NCBI RefSeq assembly: GCF_005222835.1
Contig: NZ_STGA01000015.1
Span: forward strand, 1 to 64,000
Source of the DNA: Rhizobium sp. FKY42
Lineage (GTDB): Bacteria; Pseudomonadota; Alphaproteobacteria; Rhizobiales; Rhizobiaceae
DNA: 64,000 nt
Direction of reading: 5' to 3'
Part shown: in pieces, positions 55,951 through 64,000 of the stretch
Layout of the letters: every line of letters begins with the position of its first letter
Numbering within the stretch: position 1 is the stretch's first letter
Program-made: the position numbers and the translations under genes
Notes under the pieces: generated by a model
What the model was told of the DNA's origin: nothing
Databases searched by the model: none
Seen by the model: only the letters and a program-made list of their open reading frames with translations

Positions 55951-57245
55951 CAGGGGTAGCGCCTCTCTGGGAAGATCGAAAAGTTCCCGCGGCCGTAGGA
56001 AGAGTGATGGGAAGGTGGCAAGGATTCATGATCGGGCAATGCCGCCAGTAGTCGCTTTCCGTACTGCTCCACCGTAAACTCAGCGGCTCTCCTCAGCGCA
56101 TTGCCCGACATCCACGCGCGCAATCCGTCGTCGGCGGCAAGTTTTGCCACAGCTGCTGCGATCGCACGAGCATCGCCAACAGGGACGATGAAGCCCTCAA
56201 TGCCATCGCGTACGACGCTTCCGGTATTTTCGGTTGTGATGACTGCCAATCCGGCCGCAAGTGCCTCGAAGACTGCCGTCGCAGAGCCTTCGCAAACCGA
56301 GGGCAACAGGAAAACGTCAGCCCAGCGGAACTCGGCTGCCATTTGCGCGCGCGGAATAGTTCCTTTTAGCTGCACTGTTTGGGAGATATGTCTGACAATC
56401 TTGTCCGGAATCGCCACTTTTCCGATCATCCTGAAATACCCGGCCACACCTACGATCCTCGCCGCTTCGGCCACATAGGGCGATCCCTTGCGAAGCCCCA
56501 CTTCTCCAACTGTTAAAATGTGAAGCGGACCAAGCCTGCGCGCGCTGCGGTCTGCAGCGAAGTTTGGATCAACACCGTAGGGCACGAGCACGCAGCGATC
56601 TGCATCGCCGCCCTGTGCAATCACATGTGTCCGCACAAACTCCGAGGGGCATATAATGAAATCTGCCAGCGCCCATTCGGCTTTTTCACGGTCAGCAAAG
56701 ACTTGTGCATAGGGGTTTTTTCGCGATGTTATGGCCCAATCGGGAAATCGCTCTTCCTCTTTCGCAATCAGCATATCCAGCGTATTGCGCGGTGCTATCA
56801 TCTGTTCAACGGCCGTCCACATCCCCAATTGCCGGGCGGCCTGCATTTGTTCCAGAGCGTCGCCGCTAAAGGCGTAGAGGCCTGCGGCCTCATGAAATCC
56901 GTTCTGCGCGACCATTTGCGAGAAGAGAGAGCCAGCCCAGATTGCATGGGCGGTTTCCTCTACAGCGTCTTTCGTCTGCATATGGCGAATGACGGAGCGA
57001 AGCCCGAAGTTCGAAAAAACCGTTGTTAGCTTGGATGGCACTCCGGTTGGCCGACGACCGGAAAGACGTTTGACAGGTGCCGGAAACATCATGGACGGAA
57101 GGGATGTTACAATTCTTGGCCAGCCTTTTGTCGCGCAAATGTCAGTGTAAAAATGGGCGAGCCTCCCGGCTGAAGCAAATATCCTGGGCACCGCGTAATG
57201 CATGCGGGCGCCTAATTGGCTTACCACCACCTTGCCGTTCATCAT
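55950..57245 (-). CDS. GT4 family glycosyltransferase
   Basis: A 431-residue GT4-like enzyme starting MMNGKVVVSQLGARMHYAVP, with LTVGEVGLRKGSPYV, FLLPSVCEGSATAVFEALAAG and the N-terminal domain shared by glycan glycosyltransferases. ATG 57245 is chosen: AGGAG stands five bases upstream and it overlaps the stop of the previous gene (ATGA). It is longer than its neighbour because of an insert around residues 90-150. Confidence 0.9.
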   Translation of the reverse strand: MMNGKVVVSQLGARMHYAVPRIFASAGRLAHFYTDICATKGWPRIVTSLPSMMFPAPVKRLSGRRPTGVPSKLTTVFSNFGLRSVIRHMQTKDAVEETAHAIWAGSLFSQMVAQNGFHEAAGLYAFSGDALEQMQAARQLGMWTAVEQMIAPRNTLDMLIAKEEERFPDWAITSRKNPYAQVFADREKAEWALADFIICPSEFVRTHVIAQGGDADRCVLVPYGVDPNFAADRSARRLGPLHILTVGEVGLRKGSPYVAEAARIVGVAGYFRMIGKVAIPDKIVRHISQTVQLKGTIPRAQMAAEFRWADVFLLPSVCEGSATAVFEALAAGLAVITTENTGSVVRDGIEGFIVPVGDARAIAAAVAKLAADDGLRAWMSGNALRRAAEFTVEQYGKRLLAALPDHESLPPSHHSSYGRGNFSIFPERRYP

Positions 57246-58495
57246 GCAATCTCCTGCGGCTTGGTTGCTATTGGATTTTGCGCCTCTTGAAGTCTTCCGA
57301 TCAAGGTGCACCAGGCGTCTGCGGCCTTGTCGCGGGAATATTCGGTGATCTGGAGCAGCCGTGCCGCCTCACCCATTTGAGCGCATGTTTCCGGACTGTC
57401 GCGCAATTGCTCGATCATCGTAACAAGCGCATCGACATCGCCGATTGCAACGCTCTCGCCGCATCTCTTGGCACGAAGAACGCGGGGCACTTCCCCGTCG
57501 AGATCGCCGATGAATATGGTTGGGCGCCCTGCTGCAAGAATGCCGTAGAATTTGCTGGGAATTATGCAGTGCTCCAGCTCTGGCAACAGTGAAATGAGAT
57601 GGACATCTGCTACGCTCAGGCTTTCGGCCAGGCTCGAAACAGGTTGCAGAGGCTTGAAGATAACGTTGTCGAGTTCGAGTAAGCGAACGCGCTCCATAAC
57701 CGAGGCGTGCTTATGTCCCCCTCCGATCAAAAGAAAGCGGATGTCACTGCGGTGCTTCAAACGTGCAGCCGCTGCAATCATGGTCTCAAAGTCATGAGCT
57801 CTGCCGAAATTGCCCGAGTAGCCGATCACGAAGCTATCATGGAGGCCCCAATCGGACCGCAGCTTGTTGCTACAGGCAGCCACCGGATAGATCTCTTCGC
57901 CATCAGACCAGTGATGCATGACCGCAAGCCGGGCGCGCGCTCCCCCACGATGGCGAAGGTAGTCAGCCATCTTCCCGGTCGGGCAGACAGTTATCCCCGG
58001 CGCTGCAAGCGACCAGTCGCGCATCCTTGACAACACCCGACTAAATCTCGGCCAGCGTCCGAAAAAGCCCAGCTCGGTTGCTGTCTCCGGAAAAAGATCC
58101 ATGATCCAATTGACCATGACTGCCTTCCTCAGCCTGATTGCAATATTGCAACTGACGGACAGCAAAGGCGGATCCGTACACACAACCACAATGTCGGACG
58201 CTGAAACATTCCGGAGTAACCAGAAAAACGCCAGTATGTGAAACAGAACGCTATCGATACCACGGCGCACCAAGCCTCGCCGACCGTGACCAGCGCTCGC
58301 CAGCCTGTTTACGCGCACTCCATTGATTGCTCTGAATGGCGGCAGGAAGTGGCCATCCTCGTTATGAATTCCGCGGCTGGCGAGTGCGACGACCTGAAAG
58401 CCTCGCTGAGCCAGCGAAAATCCGATGGAAGAAATCACCCGGCTTGTCGCGGATTGGTCAGGAAAGAAATAACGATTGACCAGGATGATTTTCAT
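57242..58495 (-). CDS. GT4 family glycosyltransferase (WbuB-like)
   Basis: A 417-residue GT4 enzyme with MKIILVNRYFFPDQSATSRV at the start, typical for WbuB/colanic-acid WcaI-like transferases. The donor domain shows IGYSGNFGRAHDFETM, LLIGGGHKHASV and PSKFYGILAAGRPTIFIG. ATG 58495 is used; an in-frame TTG lies at 58510. First of three coupled GT4 genes. Confidence 0.93.
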   Translation of the reverse strand: MKIILVNRYFFPDQSATSRVISSIGFSLAQRGFQVVALASRGIHNEDGHFLPPFRAINGVRVNRLASAGHGRRGLVRRGIDSVLFHILAFFWLLRNVSASDIVVVCTDPPLLSVSCNIAIRLRKAVMVNWIMDLFPETATELGFFGRWPRFSRVLSRMRDWSLAAPGITVCPTGKMADYLRHRGGARARLAVMHHWSDGEEIYPVAACSNKLRSDWGLHDSFVIGYSGNFGRAHDFETMIAAAARLKHRSDIRFLLIGGGHKHASVMERVRLLELDNVIFKPLQPVSSLAESLSVADVHLISLLPELEHCIIPSKFYGILAAGRPTIFIGDLDGEVPRVLRAKRCGESVAIGDVDALVTMIEQLRDSPETCAQMGEAARLLQITEYSRDKAADAWCTLIGRLQEAQNPIATKPQEIA

Positions 58496-58872
58496 GAAGA
58501 GACCCCGCAAGCCGTGCCAGATGACGGTGCAGTCTTTGCGAACCCTCCTTGGTCAGCAAGCTAACCTTATGGATAGAGAAACCAATCTCATTTCACCAAT
58601 ACGGTGTCAGGCCCGGTTTTAATTCGGCCATAAGCACGCCTGGCTCATCCAATAGGCTGCTTTCTCCGATGGAATGCAGTGGTAGACGCGCGCATGGCTC
58701 CAAGGCAGGATAATGTCTTGATGCGCAGGTCGGCGGGTCTGGGTCGAAAGCCTGGAGGCGTTACGTACACTTACCGCAGTGTCCGTCCGTGCTTTTCAAA
58801 GGTGGCCTTTTCCCGATCATTCGGCAGCTGTCTGGGCCTGCAGACAACCATCGTGCCATAAAGGAGAGGAAC
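58496..58872. other. Intergenic region, promoter of the GT4 set and junction to mobile DNA
   Basis: A 377-base gap between the divergent GT4 operon and the ParD-like gene. It should hold both promoters. No gene signature seen; it marks the change from polysaccharide genes to mobile DNA. Confidence 0.45.
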
Positions 58873-59148
58873 TTGAACAGTCCCACAATATGCTACCTCA
58901 ATGTATCGATTACTCAGAGCCATGAATCGAGTATGCAAGAGGCCATCAACAATGGCAGTTACGGCTCCATCAGCGAAATCGTCTATCATGCAATCCAGTT
59001 GTGGAAGCAGGATAAAGAAGTTGGACGAGTGGAGATCTCTAGCCTGAAAAAACTGCCCAAAGACGCGTCAAAACCGGGTGGGTTCCAAGACGAAGATCAA
59101 GCCGCTATCGTCGCAAGCCTTAAAGCCAACAGCCTGGGTACAAGCTGA
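58873..59148 (+). CDS. ParD-like antitoxin (orphan, TTG start)
   Basis: A 91-residue protein with a ribbon-helix-helix-type beginning (LNVSITQSHESSMQEAINNG) and YGSISEIVYHAIQLWKQDKE, the pattern of ParD/CopG antitoxins. A strong AAGGAGAGG is followed by TTG at 58873; no ATG gives a better fit. A ParE toxin gene is missing: the sequence right downstream is a transposase fragment, so the pair was likely truncated by insertion. Moderate confidence in the family. Confidence 0.65.
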   Translation: MNSPTICYLNVSITQSHESSMQEAINNGSYGSISEIVYHAIQLWKQDKEVGRVEISSLKKLPKDASKPGGFQDEDQAAIVASLKANSLGTS

Positions 59149-59234
59149 GTATGGATTTCGGGCGTGCGCATTGAAGCATTCGATCAAGGACGGCGCAGCC
59201 GAGGGCGACGCATGGGCAGGTCACGACGCAGCGA

Positions 59235-59798
59235 ATGACGACGTTGCTCAACGACGTCGGTGTCGAAATCTCCAAACGCCAGGTGGTGCGGTTCCTGACG
59301 CAAGGGCTGGATGGCTTTCATGCGGAGGATGCCGCTGTGCTGCATGCCGGCCTGGTTTCGGCGCCCTATGTCACGGTCGACGACACCGGTGCCCGTCATG
59401 CCAACCGCAATTTCCATACGACGCATATCGGCGGTGAGCATTTCACCGCCTTTCGCACAGCGCCGGCGAAGTCGCGACTGAACTTTCTGGCCCTTTTGCG
59501 CGGCAACTATCAGGACTATGTCCTCAACGATGCCGCTTTTGCGCTGTTGGAAGACCGGCAGGTCGACCCTGCCCTTGCTGCCCGGTTGAACACCCACGAA
59601 CCGCAGCGGTTTGCCAATCAGGTCCCGTTTCTCCAGCATCTCGCCGAACATGGCATCGACATCTTCGACACGCAGACGCTCCGGCCGTTCGCCGAGGCCG
59701 GCATCTGGGGTGCCATCCGCCATCATGGGCTGGTCGGCAACACCGTCATCGTCTCCGACGATGCCGGGCAGTTTCGGGTCGGCACCCACGCGCTGTGC
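59235..59798 (+). pseudogene. IS66-like transposase, 5' part before intron
   Basis: The frame shows a transposase with DVGVEISKRQVVRFL, VTVDDTGARHANRNFHTT and KSRLNFLALLRGNY (the DDE domain of the IS66-like group). It is complete only from about 59205; upstream homology (GQVTTQR) has no start codon, so the 5' end is lost. It ends in ALC at 59798, where a group II intron follows, and continues in frame at 61825. Confidence 0.82.
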
Positions 59799-59835
59799 CG
59801 AGTAGGTGGGGACGTTACCATCCCCACCCCTCACA

Positions 59836-59868
59836 GACCCGGACGAGCAGATTTCCCGCATCCGGTTC
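59836..59868 (-). ncRNA. Group II intron domain V-like hairpin
   Basis: On the minus strand the 33 bases start GAACCGGATG and end CGTCCGGGTC, forming a stem with one mismatch and the two-base bulge expected for domain V, with a GAAA-containing loop. It is followed by a second stem (GGTGGGGATGG...CCCC) matching domain VI position. It supports the intron call independently of the maturase. Confidence 0.7.
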
Positions 59869-59869
59869 C

Positions 59870-61133
59870 TCATAGTAGAGTTTGGCTGACAGTGGCGAAC
59901 TTATGGACGATCCTAACTGGCGGCAGTGGATGTCGTTTGAGGATCTCGTTGAGACGTGTCCACCGGACTACGCTTTGGCGATCTCGACGCGACAGCCATT
60001 TCTGCCATATCCTCACGACCTGATGAGCGAACCATCGCAAACGTCGACCATTGCCACCAACACCATAGTAGGCGAAGTGGCCCCGCAGCATCGAAGAGAG
60101 GTGCCGATGCTGATCGCGGATCGACCAATGCCGATTGCGTCGGCACCAGTCACTCACCGCCGCCAGTCCACGAGCAAACCGGCCCTTGGCCGTAATCTGC
60201 ATCACCATGGCCTTGCCTTTGCGAGACCGTCCCCACACGTGATTCAGGCCGAGAAAGTCGAAGCTGCTGGCGTCCGTTGCCGGATGTCGTGTGCGCTCCG
60301 TCTGTCGCGGGCGGAAGTCGACGAGGCGTCGTCTTGTCGGGATGGAGCGTGAGCCCAAACCGTGCAAGGCGCTTGCCCAATACCGCCAAGACCCGTTGGG
60401 CATCGACAAGATTGTCGAACGCCATCACAGCGTCGTCAGCGTACCGTGCGAGGGTGCAGCCTCCCCGGAGCCGTGGTCGCACCTCGATCTCGAACCACTC
60501 ATCCAGCACATGGTGCAGGAAAATGTTCGATAGACAGGGTGAGATCACACCTCCTTGCGGGGAGCCCAGTGTCGTTCGGCGCAGGAGACCGTCTTCGACG
60601 GCGCCTGCTCCCAGCCATTTGTCGATCATCCGTCGGATGATACCATCTGTCACTCGCTGGTCGAGGAAAGCCCGGAGTTGAGAGTGCGGGCTCGTGTCGA
60701 AGTACCTTCGTATGTCGATATCGACGACCCAGTAGAGCCGCTTACCCCACACTTCGCCCCGCAATGCGTGGAGCGCGTGGTGGGCGGAGCGACCCGGTCG
60801 GAAGCCGTATGAGCAGGGGTAGAACTCCTCCTCGTAAATGGCCTCCAGCACCATCGTGACGGCACGTTGCGCCACCTTGTCTTCGAAGGTCGGAATGCCG
60901 AGCATCCTTTGTGACCCGTCCGCCTTGGGTATGTATGCTCGCCGGACAGGCGGCGCACGATATCGACCTGACTTGATGCCCCCCAGAAGGTCCAGAAGTC
61001 TGGCCTCAAGGTTCACCTCATAATCTGTCGCTGTGACGCCGTCGATCCCGGTGGCACCATCCTTGCGGGTGAGCCGGTAGGCCTCCTTCATCCATTCCAA
61101 ATCGATGACATGGTGGAGCGAGCACAGTGCCAC
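59870..61133 (-). pseudogene. Group II intron reverse transcriptase/maturase, frameshifted
   Basis: An LtrA-like protein with RT blocks: GIDGVTATDYEVNL, SQRMLGIPTFEDKVAQRAV, YGFRPGRSAHHAL, VVDIDIRRYFD, GSPQGGVISPCLSNI and the catalytic YADD in LARYADDAVMAF. At about 60327-60333 (after LHPDKT) one extra base shifts the frame; the rest, RLVDFRPRQTERTRHP, VWGRSRKGKAM and the maturase/group II domain to 59870, is in another frame. The open frame extends upstream to ~61205 without ATG. No endonuclease domain. Confidence 0.85.
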
Positions 61134-61824
61134 ACCCCGTTTCGTCCTCGCCAGATTGGCTATCCGTTGTCGGTTCGTAGACAGGTTTGTGGGGTTCAGC
61201 GTCCCCTCCCATGTTTCAGGTCAACGGTTCTCTACACATGACGCCTCCCTTCGCTCCGGCGGGCCCCGGTGAGCCCAGTTCCCCGACATCGACGCTCTTA
61301 TGAAGGCGCTACGACTTCCCGCTCACGCAAACCCGCTTCCTTATGGTTTCGGTCACAGGCTCCACATGCTCCTCCGTCGTTCGTGATCGCCAAGGCGCTC
61401 CCGAGCTGCGCGGAGGACGCAGCCCAAGCCCGGAACCATGGTCAGCCGGGGTTCCCTGTTCCGGCGTTCTTGCCTGTGGGCGCAAGCGGGATCTCTCAGG
61501 TTCCCTGGTCATCCCTCCTATGCCTTTGCCCTGTTCCAAGACCCCGGCCGAGCCGGCAGAATCTCGCCCTAACGATTCTGTCGTTGCTGCCCCCGGGCCC
61601 AACAGACCGAAGGCTCTCAGCGACAACATGATTTCGGGGCTAGCCCAAGGCTTCAGCATCCGCTGTCTACGCTTCACGAACGACGTTGCCGTCGCCCATG
61701 CAAGACTCGCTTCCGGCTGGCGGGCTGCGCCTTTACCGGGAGGGGGTCGAACCCTCTGGATGACTCCGAAAGGTTTCAGGTTCTACATTCCATTCTCCTT
61801 TCCAGGGCTTGCCCTGACGCAAGC

Positions 61825-62202
61825 TGGGTCCATTCAGAGCGATTGCTGCACAAGCTGATGCCGGCAACGCCGCGTCAGGTAAAGCACGTCGAATCCCTGC
61901 GCGAGCTGATCTGGCTCTTTTACAAGCTTCTCAAAGACTATCAGCGACATCCAAGCTCGCGTGCAGCCCGCGCGCTTCAGGTACGGTTCGATCGGATATT
62001 CTCGATGCGCACCGGATATGGTGACCTCGACAAGCTCCTGGCTCGCCTGAAGCGCCGCAAGGCCGAGCTGCTCATGGTCCTGGAGCGGCCGGAGATCCCG
62101 CTCCACACCAATGCATCCGAGCGAGATCTGCGTGGCTTTGTCATCAAGCGGAAGATTTCCGGAGGCACGGTCAGTCGCAATGGCATAACCACCGATAAGT
62201 AA
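61825..62202 (+). pseudogene. IS66-like transposase, 3' part after intron
   Basis: Continuation of the transposase from WVHSERLLHKLMPATP through VESLRELIWLFYKLLKDYQ to the catalytic Glu region ERPEIPLHTNASERDLR. The C-terminus departs from the family after KRKISGGTVS and stops at 62202, so ~40 residues of the usual end are lost. Together with 59235-59798 it was one transposase gene. Confidence 0.8.
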
Positions 62203-62235
62203 CCCTTATCGGAAATGAAATAGCCAGCCCATTGA

Positions 62236-62537
<302 letters not shown>

Positions 62538-62538
<1 letters not shown>

Positions 62539-62957
62539 TGGCGTTCGTCGTAGACGCCTCCATCGCTGGCGCTTGGCTGCTGCCGGACGAAGAAAACACA
62601 ACCGCGGAACAGGCAATGACCGGCATGGTAGAGGAAGACGCGATCGCACCTGATCTGCTTCGCCATGAGGTTCGCAGCATTCTCCTGAGCGCCGAAAAGC
62701 GTGAGCGGATCTCCGGTGATTTTGTTCATTCTGCTCTGGCGCGGCTGCGCGCGTTGCCCTTACAGCTTGTCGGCCCTGGCGATGATACTGAGGTGGTACG
62801 CTTATCACGGAAATATAGGCTCAGCGCTTATGACGCTGCCTATCTTGCCCTCGCGCTTCTGGAGCAACTTCCACTTGCCACACTTGATCGCCGGTTGGCA
62901 GAAGCCGCCCGCGCAGAAGGAGTGACATTGTTTGGACCGGCCGAGCATGAGCATTGA
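62538..62957 (+). CDS. vapC: VapC-type PIN-domain toxin
   Basis: A 139-residue PIN RNase: MAFVVDASIAGAWLLPDE with the first Asp, LLRHEVRSIL with Glu, YDAAYLALAL and LATLDRRLA with the later Asp residues. Members cut tRNA or mRNA in the cytosol. The ATG at 62538 overlaps the antitoxin stop. Its stop lies inside the first codons of the recombinase gene, so transcription may run on. Confidence 0.92.
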
Positions 62958-64000
62958 TCGCGCAGCAGGGCTCTCCGAGCGCGCAGAGGCACTCGACACC
63001 ATCGCAGCCGTTCTCCCAATGGAACGCCGCGACGAACTCGCGGAGTTGCTGACGGATCAGGATGTCGAGACACTTCGGCATCTCGTCAATGAGGGCATGG
63101 GCGCCAACACGCTCCGGGCGCTCACCTCCGATCTCGCCTATCTGCAGGCTTGGTCGCTCGCTGCAACAGGTAGATCCTTGCCTTGGCCCACACCCGAAGC
63201 GCTGCTCTTGAAGTTCGTCGCGCATCATCTCTGGGATCCTGAAAAGCGCAAGATTGACCCGCAGCACGGGATGCCTGATGATGTCGAGCACAAGCTTCGA
63301 GTCCAAGGTTTTTTGCGATCGCCCGGCCCACATGCGCCGGATACCGTTCGCCGCCGACTGGCCAGCTGGTCGACGTTGACCAAATGGCGAGGCCTCAATG
63401 GCTCTTTCACCTCCCCTGCCCTGAAATCCGCCCTTCGCCTTGCAGTACGGGCGACGCCGCGGCCGAAGAAGCGCAAGAGCGCCAAGGCCGTCACGGGAGA
63501 TGTGCTGTCCAAGCTAATCGCCACCTGCCAAACCAATAAGCTGCGTGACGTCAGGGACCGGGCCATCCTGATGGTCGCCTTTGCGTCCGGCGGCCGTCGC
63601 CGTAGCGAAATCGCCGGACTTCGAAAAGAACAGCTTGCGCGCGAGACGCCGATCCCTGTCGATGGTGGCCCTCCCCTCCTCTCGCTGTCAATTCATCTTG
63701 GTCGCACGAAGACCAGCGGCGCTGAAAATGACGAGATCGTCTACCTCACCGGTCGGCCCGTTGAGGCACTCAATGCTTGGCTTGAGGCCGCCAGAATAGA
63801 CAAGGGCAGCGTGTTCCGGGGGATCGATCGGTGGGGGAATGTTTCCAAGCGGGCGCTTGATCCCAAAGTCATCAACGACATCGTCAAGCAACGTGCGGCA
63901 ATGGCAGGCCTCGAGCCGGCGGAGTTTTCCGCCCACGGCCTGCGGTCGGGCTATCTGACGGAAGCGGCCAATCGTGGTATCTCACTACCGGAAGCCATGG
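62947..64000 (+). CDS. Tyrosine site-specific recombinase (3' end outside the window)
   Basis: The frame from ATG 62947 is open to the window end (351 codons seen), starting MSIDRAAGLSERAEALDTI. An N-terminal SAM-like core-binding region (~15-110, MGANTLRALTSDLAYLQAWS) and a catalytic domain follow, with the Arg in FASGGRRRSEIAGLR, LGRTKTS with the Lys, and HGLRSGYLTE (His-x-x-Arg). The Tyr nucleophile lies beyond the window. It overlaps the vapC 3' end by 11 bases, which ties the toxin-antitoxin pair to mobile DNA. Confidence 0.9.
   Translation, partial: MSIDRAAGLSERAEALDTIAAVLPMERRDELAELLTDQDVETLRHLVNEGMGANTLRALTSDLAYLQAWSLAATGRSLPWPTPEALLLKFVAHHLWDPEKRKIDPQHGMPDDVEHKLRVQGFLRSPGPHAPDTVRRRLASWSTLTKWRGLNGSFTSPALKSALRLAVRATPRPKKRKSAKAVTGDVLSKLIATCQTNKLRDVRDRAILMVAFASGGRRRSEIAGLRKEQLARETPIPVDGGPPLLSLSIHLGRTKTSGAENDEIVYLTGRPVEALNAWLEAARIDKGSVFRGIDRWGNVSKRALDPKVINDIVKQRAAMAGLEPAEFSAHGLRSGYLTEAANRGISLPEAM

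Larger units (their letters stand above)
59799..61824 (-). mobile_element. Group II intron inserted antisense in transposase gene
   Basis: About 2.03 kb between the transposase halves; removing it restores GTHALC-WVHSERLLHK without frame change. The intron reads on the minus strand, opposite to the transposase. Its 5' end is TTGCGTC-like (near the GTGYG consensus) and its 3' end ...CCACCTAC; boundaries are uncertain by about two bases because GC is shared by both exon edges. It contains a reverse transcriptase/maturase frame, a domain-V-like hairpin (59836-59868) and a domain-VI-like stem at ~59803-59828. The antisense orientation means the transposase mRNA cannot be repaired by splicing. Confidence 0.85.

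Noticed and set aside
61200-61830. Protein-coding gene in 61269-61858 (plus frames of 120-171 codons)
   Set aside because: This stretch is the 5' ribozyme part of the group II intron (domains I-IV); the frames have no protein family and one crosses the intron border.

Overview
The window looks like an accessory replicon or genomic island of an alphaproteobacterium of the order Hyphomicrobiales, in the Rhizobium/Agrobacterium/Ensifer group. This rests on protein family content, GC-rich coding bias, dense ATGA start/stop overlaps, two perfect FNR/FixK-type boxes, and an IS66-type transposon. No rRNA, tRNA or CRISPR array was recognised. The taxonomic call is by family resemblance only.

Left block (1-21.5 kb), central metabolism and stress. 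The end of a phosphate acetyltransferase gene, acetate kinase (ackA) and phosphoketolase (xfp) together make a phosphoketolase-to-acetate ATP-yielding route. They are followed by a P2-type cation ATPase and a CBS-BON protein. A translationally coupled minus-strand operon encodes a GT4 glycosyltransferase with an extra C-terminal domain, a GH130-like enzyme and an AGE-fold epimerase-like protein. Next come a small operon of hypothetical proteins (one DUF1488), an AI-2E-type permease, a transglutaminase-like protein, an HWE/HisKA_2 kinase, an OsmC protein, an internally deleted VIT/CCC1 transporter, a DUF302 protein and a beta-CASP metallo-hydrolase. TTGAT-N4-ATCAA boxes stand in front of the OsmC and beta-CASP genes, suggesting low-oxygen control.

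Middle and right block (21.5-58.5 kb), a surface polysaccharide locus. It starts with GDP-fucose synthase, then a decayed IS66 element and a 2H-phosphoesterase. Export parts follow (Wza-like outer-membrane protein and a Wzc/GumC-like co-polymerase with a degenerate kinase site), then an NDP-sugar cassette: CDP-glucose synthesis, a C-methyltransferase type enzyme, a PIG-L deacetylase, an RmlC-like epimerase, an SDR, a DUF4910 protein and a GSA-type aminotransferase. Assembly genes complete the locus: a WecA-like initiating transferase, a Wzx flippase, a Wzy-like polymerase, a pyruvyl transferase, five glycosyltransferases, a WcaF-like acetyltransferase and a DUF4038 glycoside hydrolase. Two LuxR/NarL regulators with degenerate receivers flank the sugar cassette. 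Beside the second one lies a 1428-residue protein fusing CheB, CheR, PAS, histidine kinase, two receivers and a LuxR DNA-binding domain, the most striking single gene here. A 158-bp imperfect palindrome with a UUCG-type apex lies inside the cassette.

Right end (58.5-64 kb), mobile DNA. It holds an orphan ParD-like antitoxin, a transposase gene split exactly at a codon boundary by an antisense group II intron whose own maturase is frameshifted, a Phd/VapC toxin-antitoxin pair, and a tyrosine recombinase that runs off the window.
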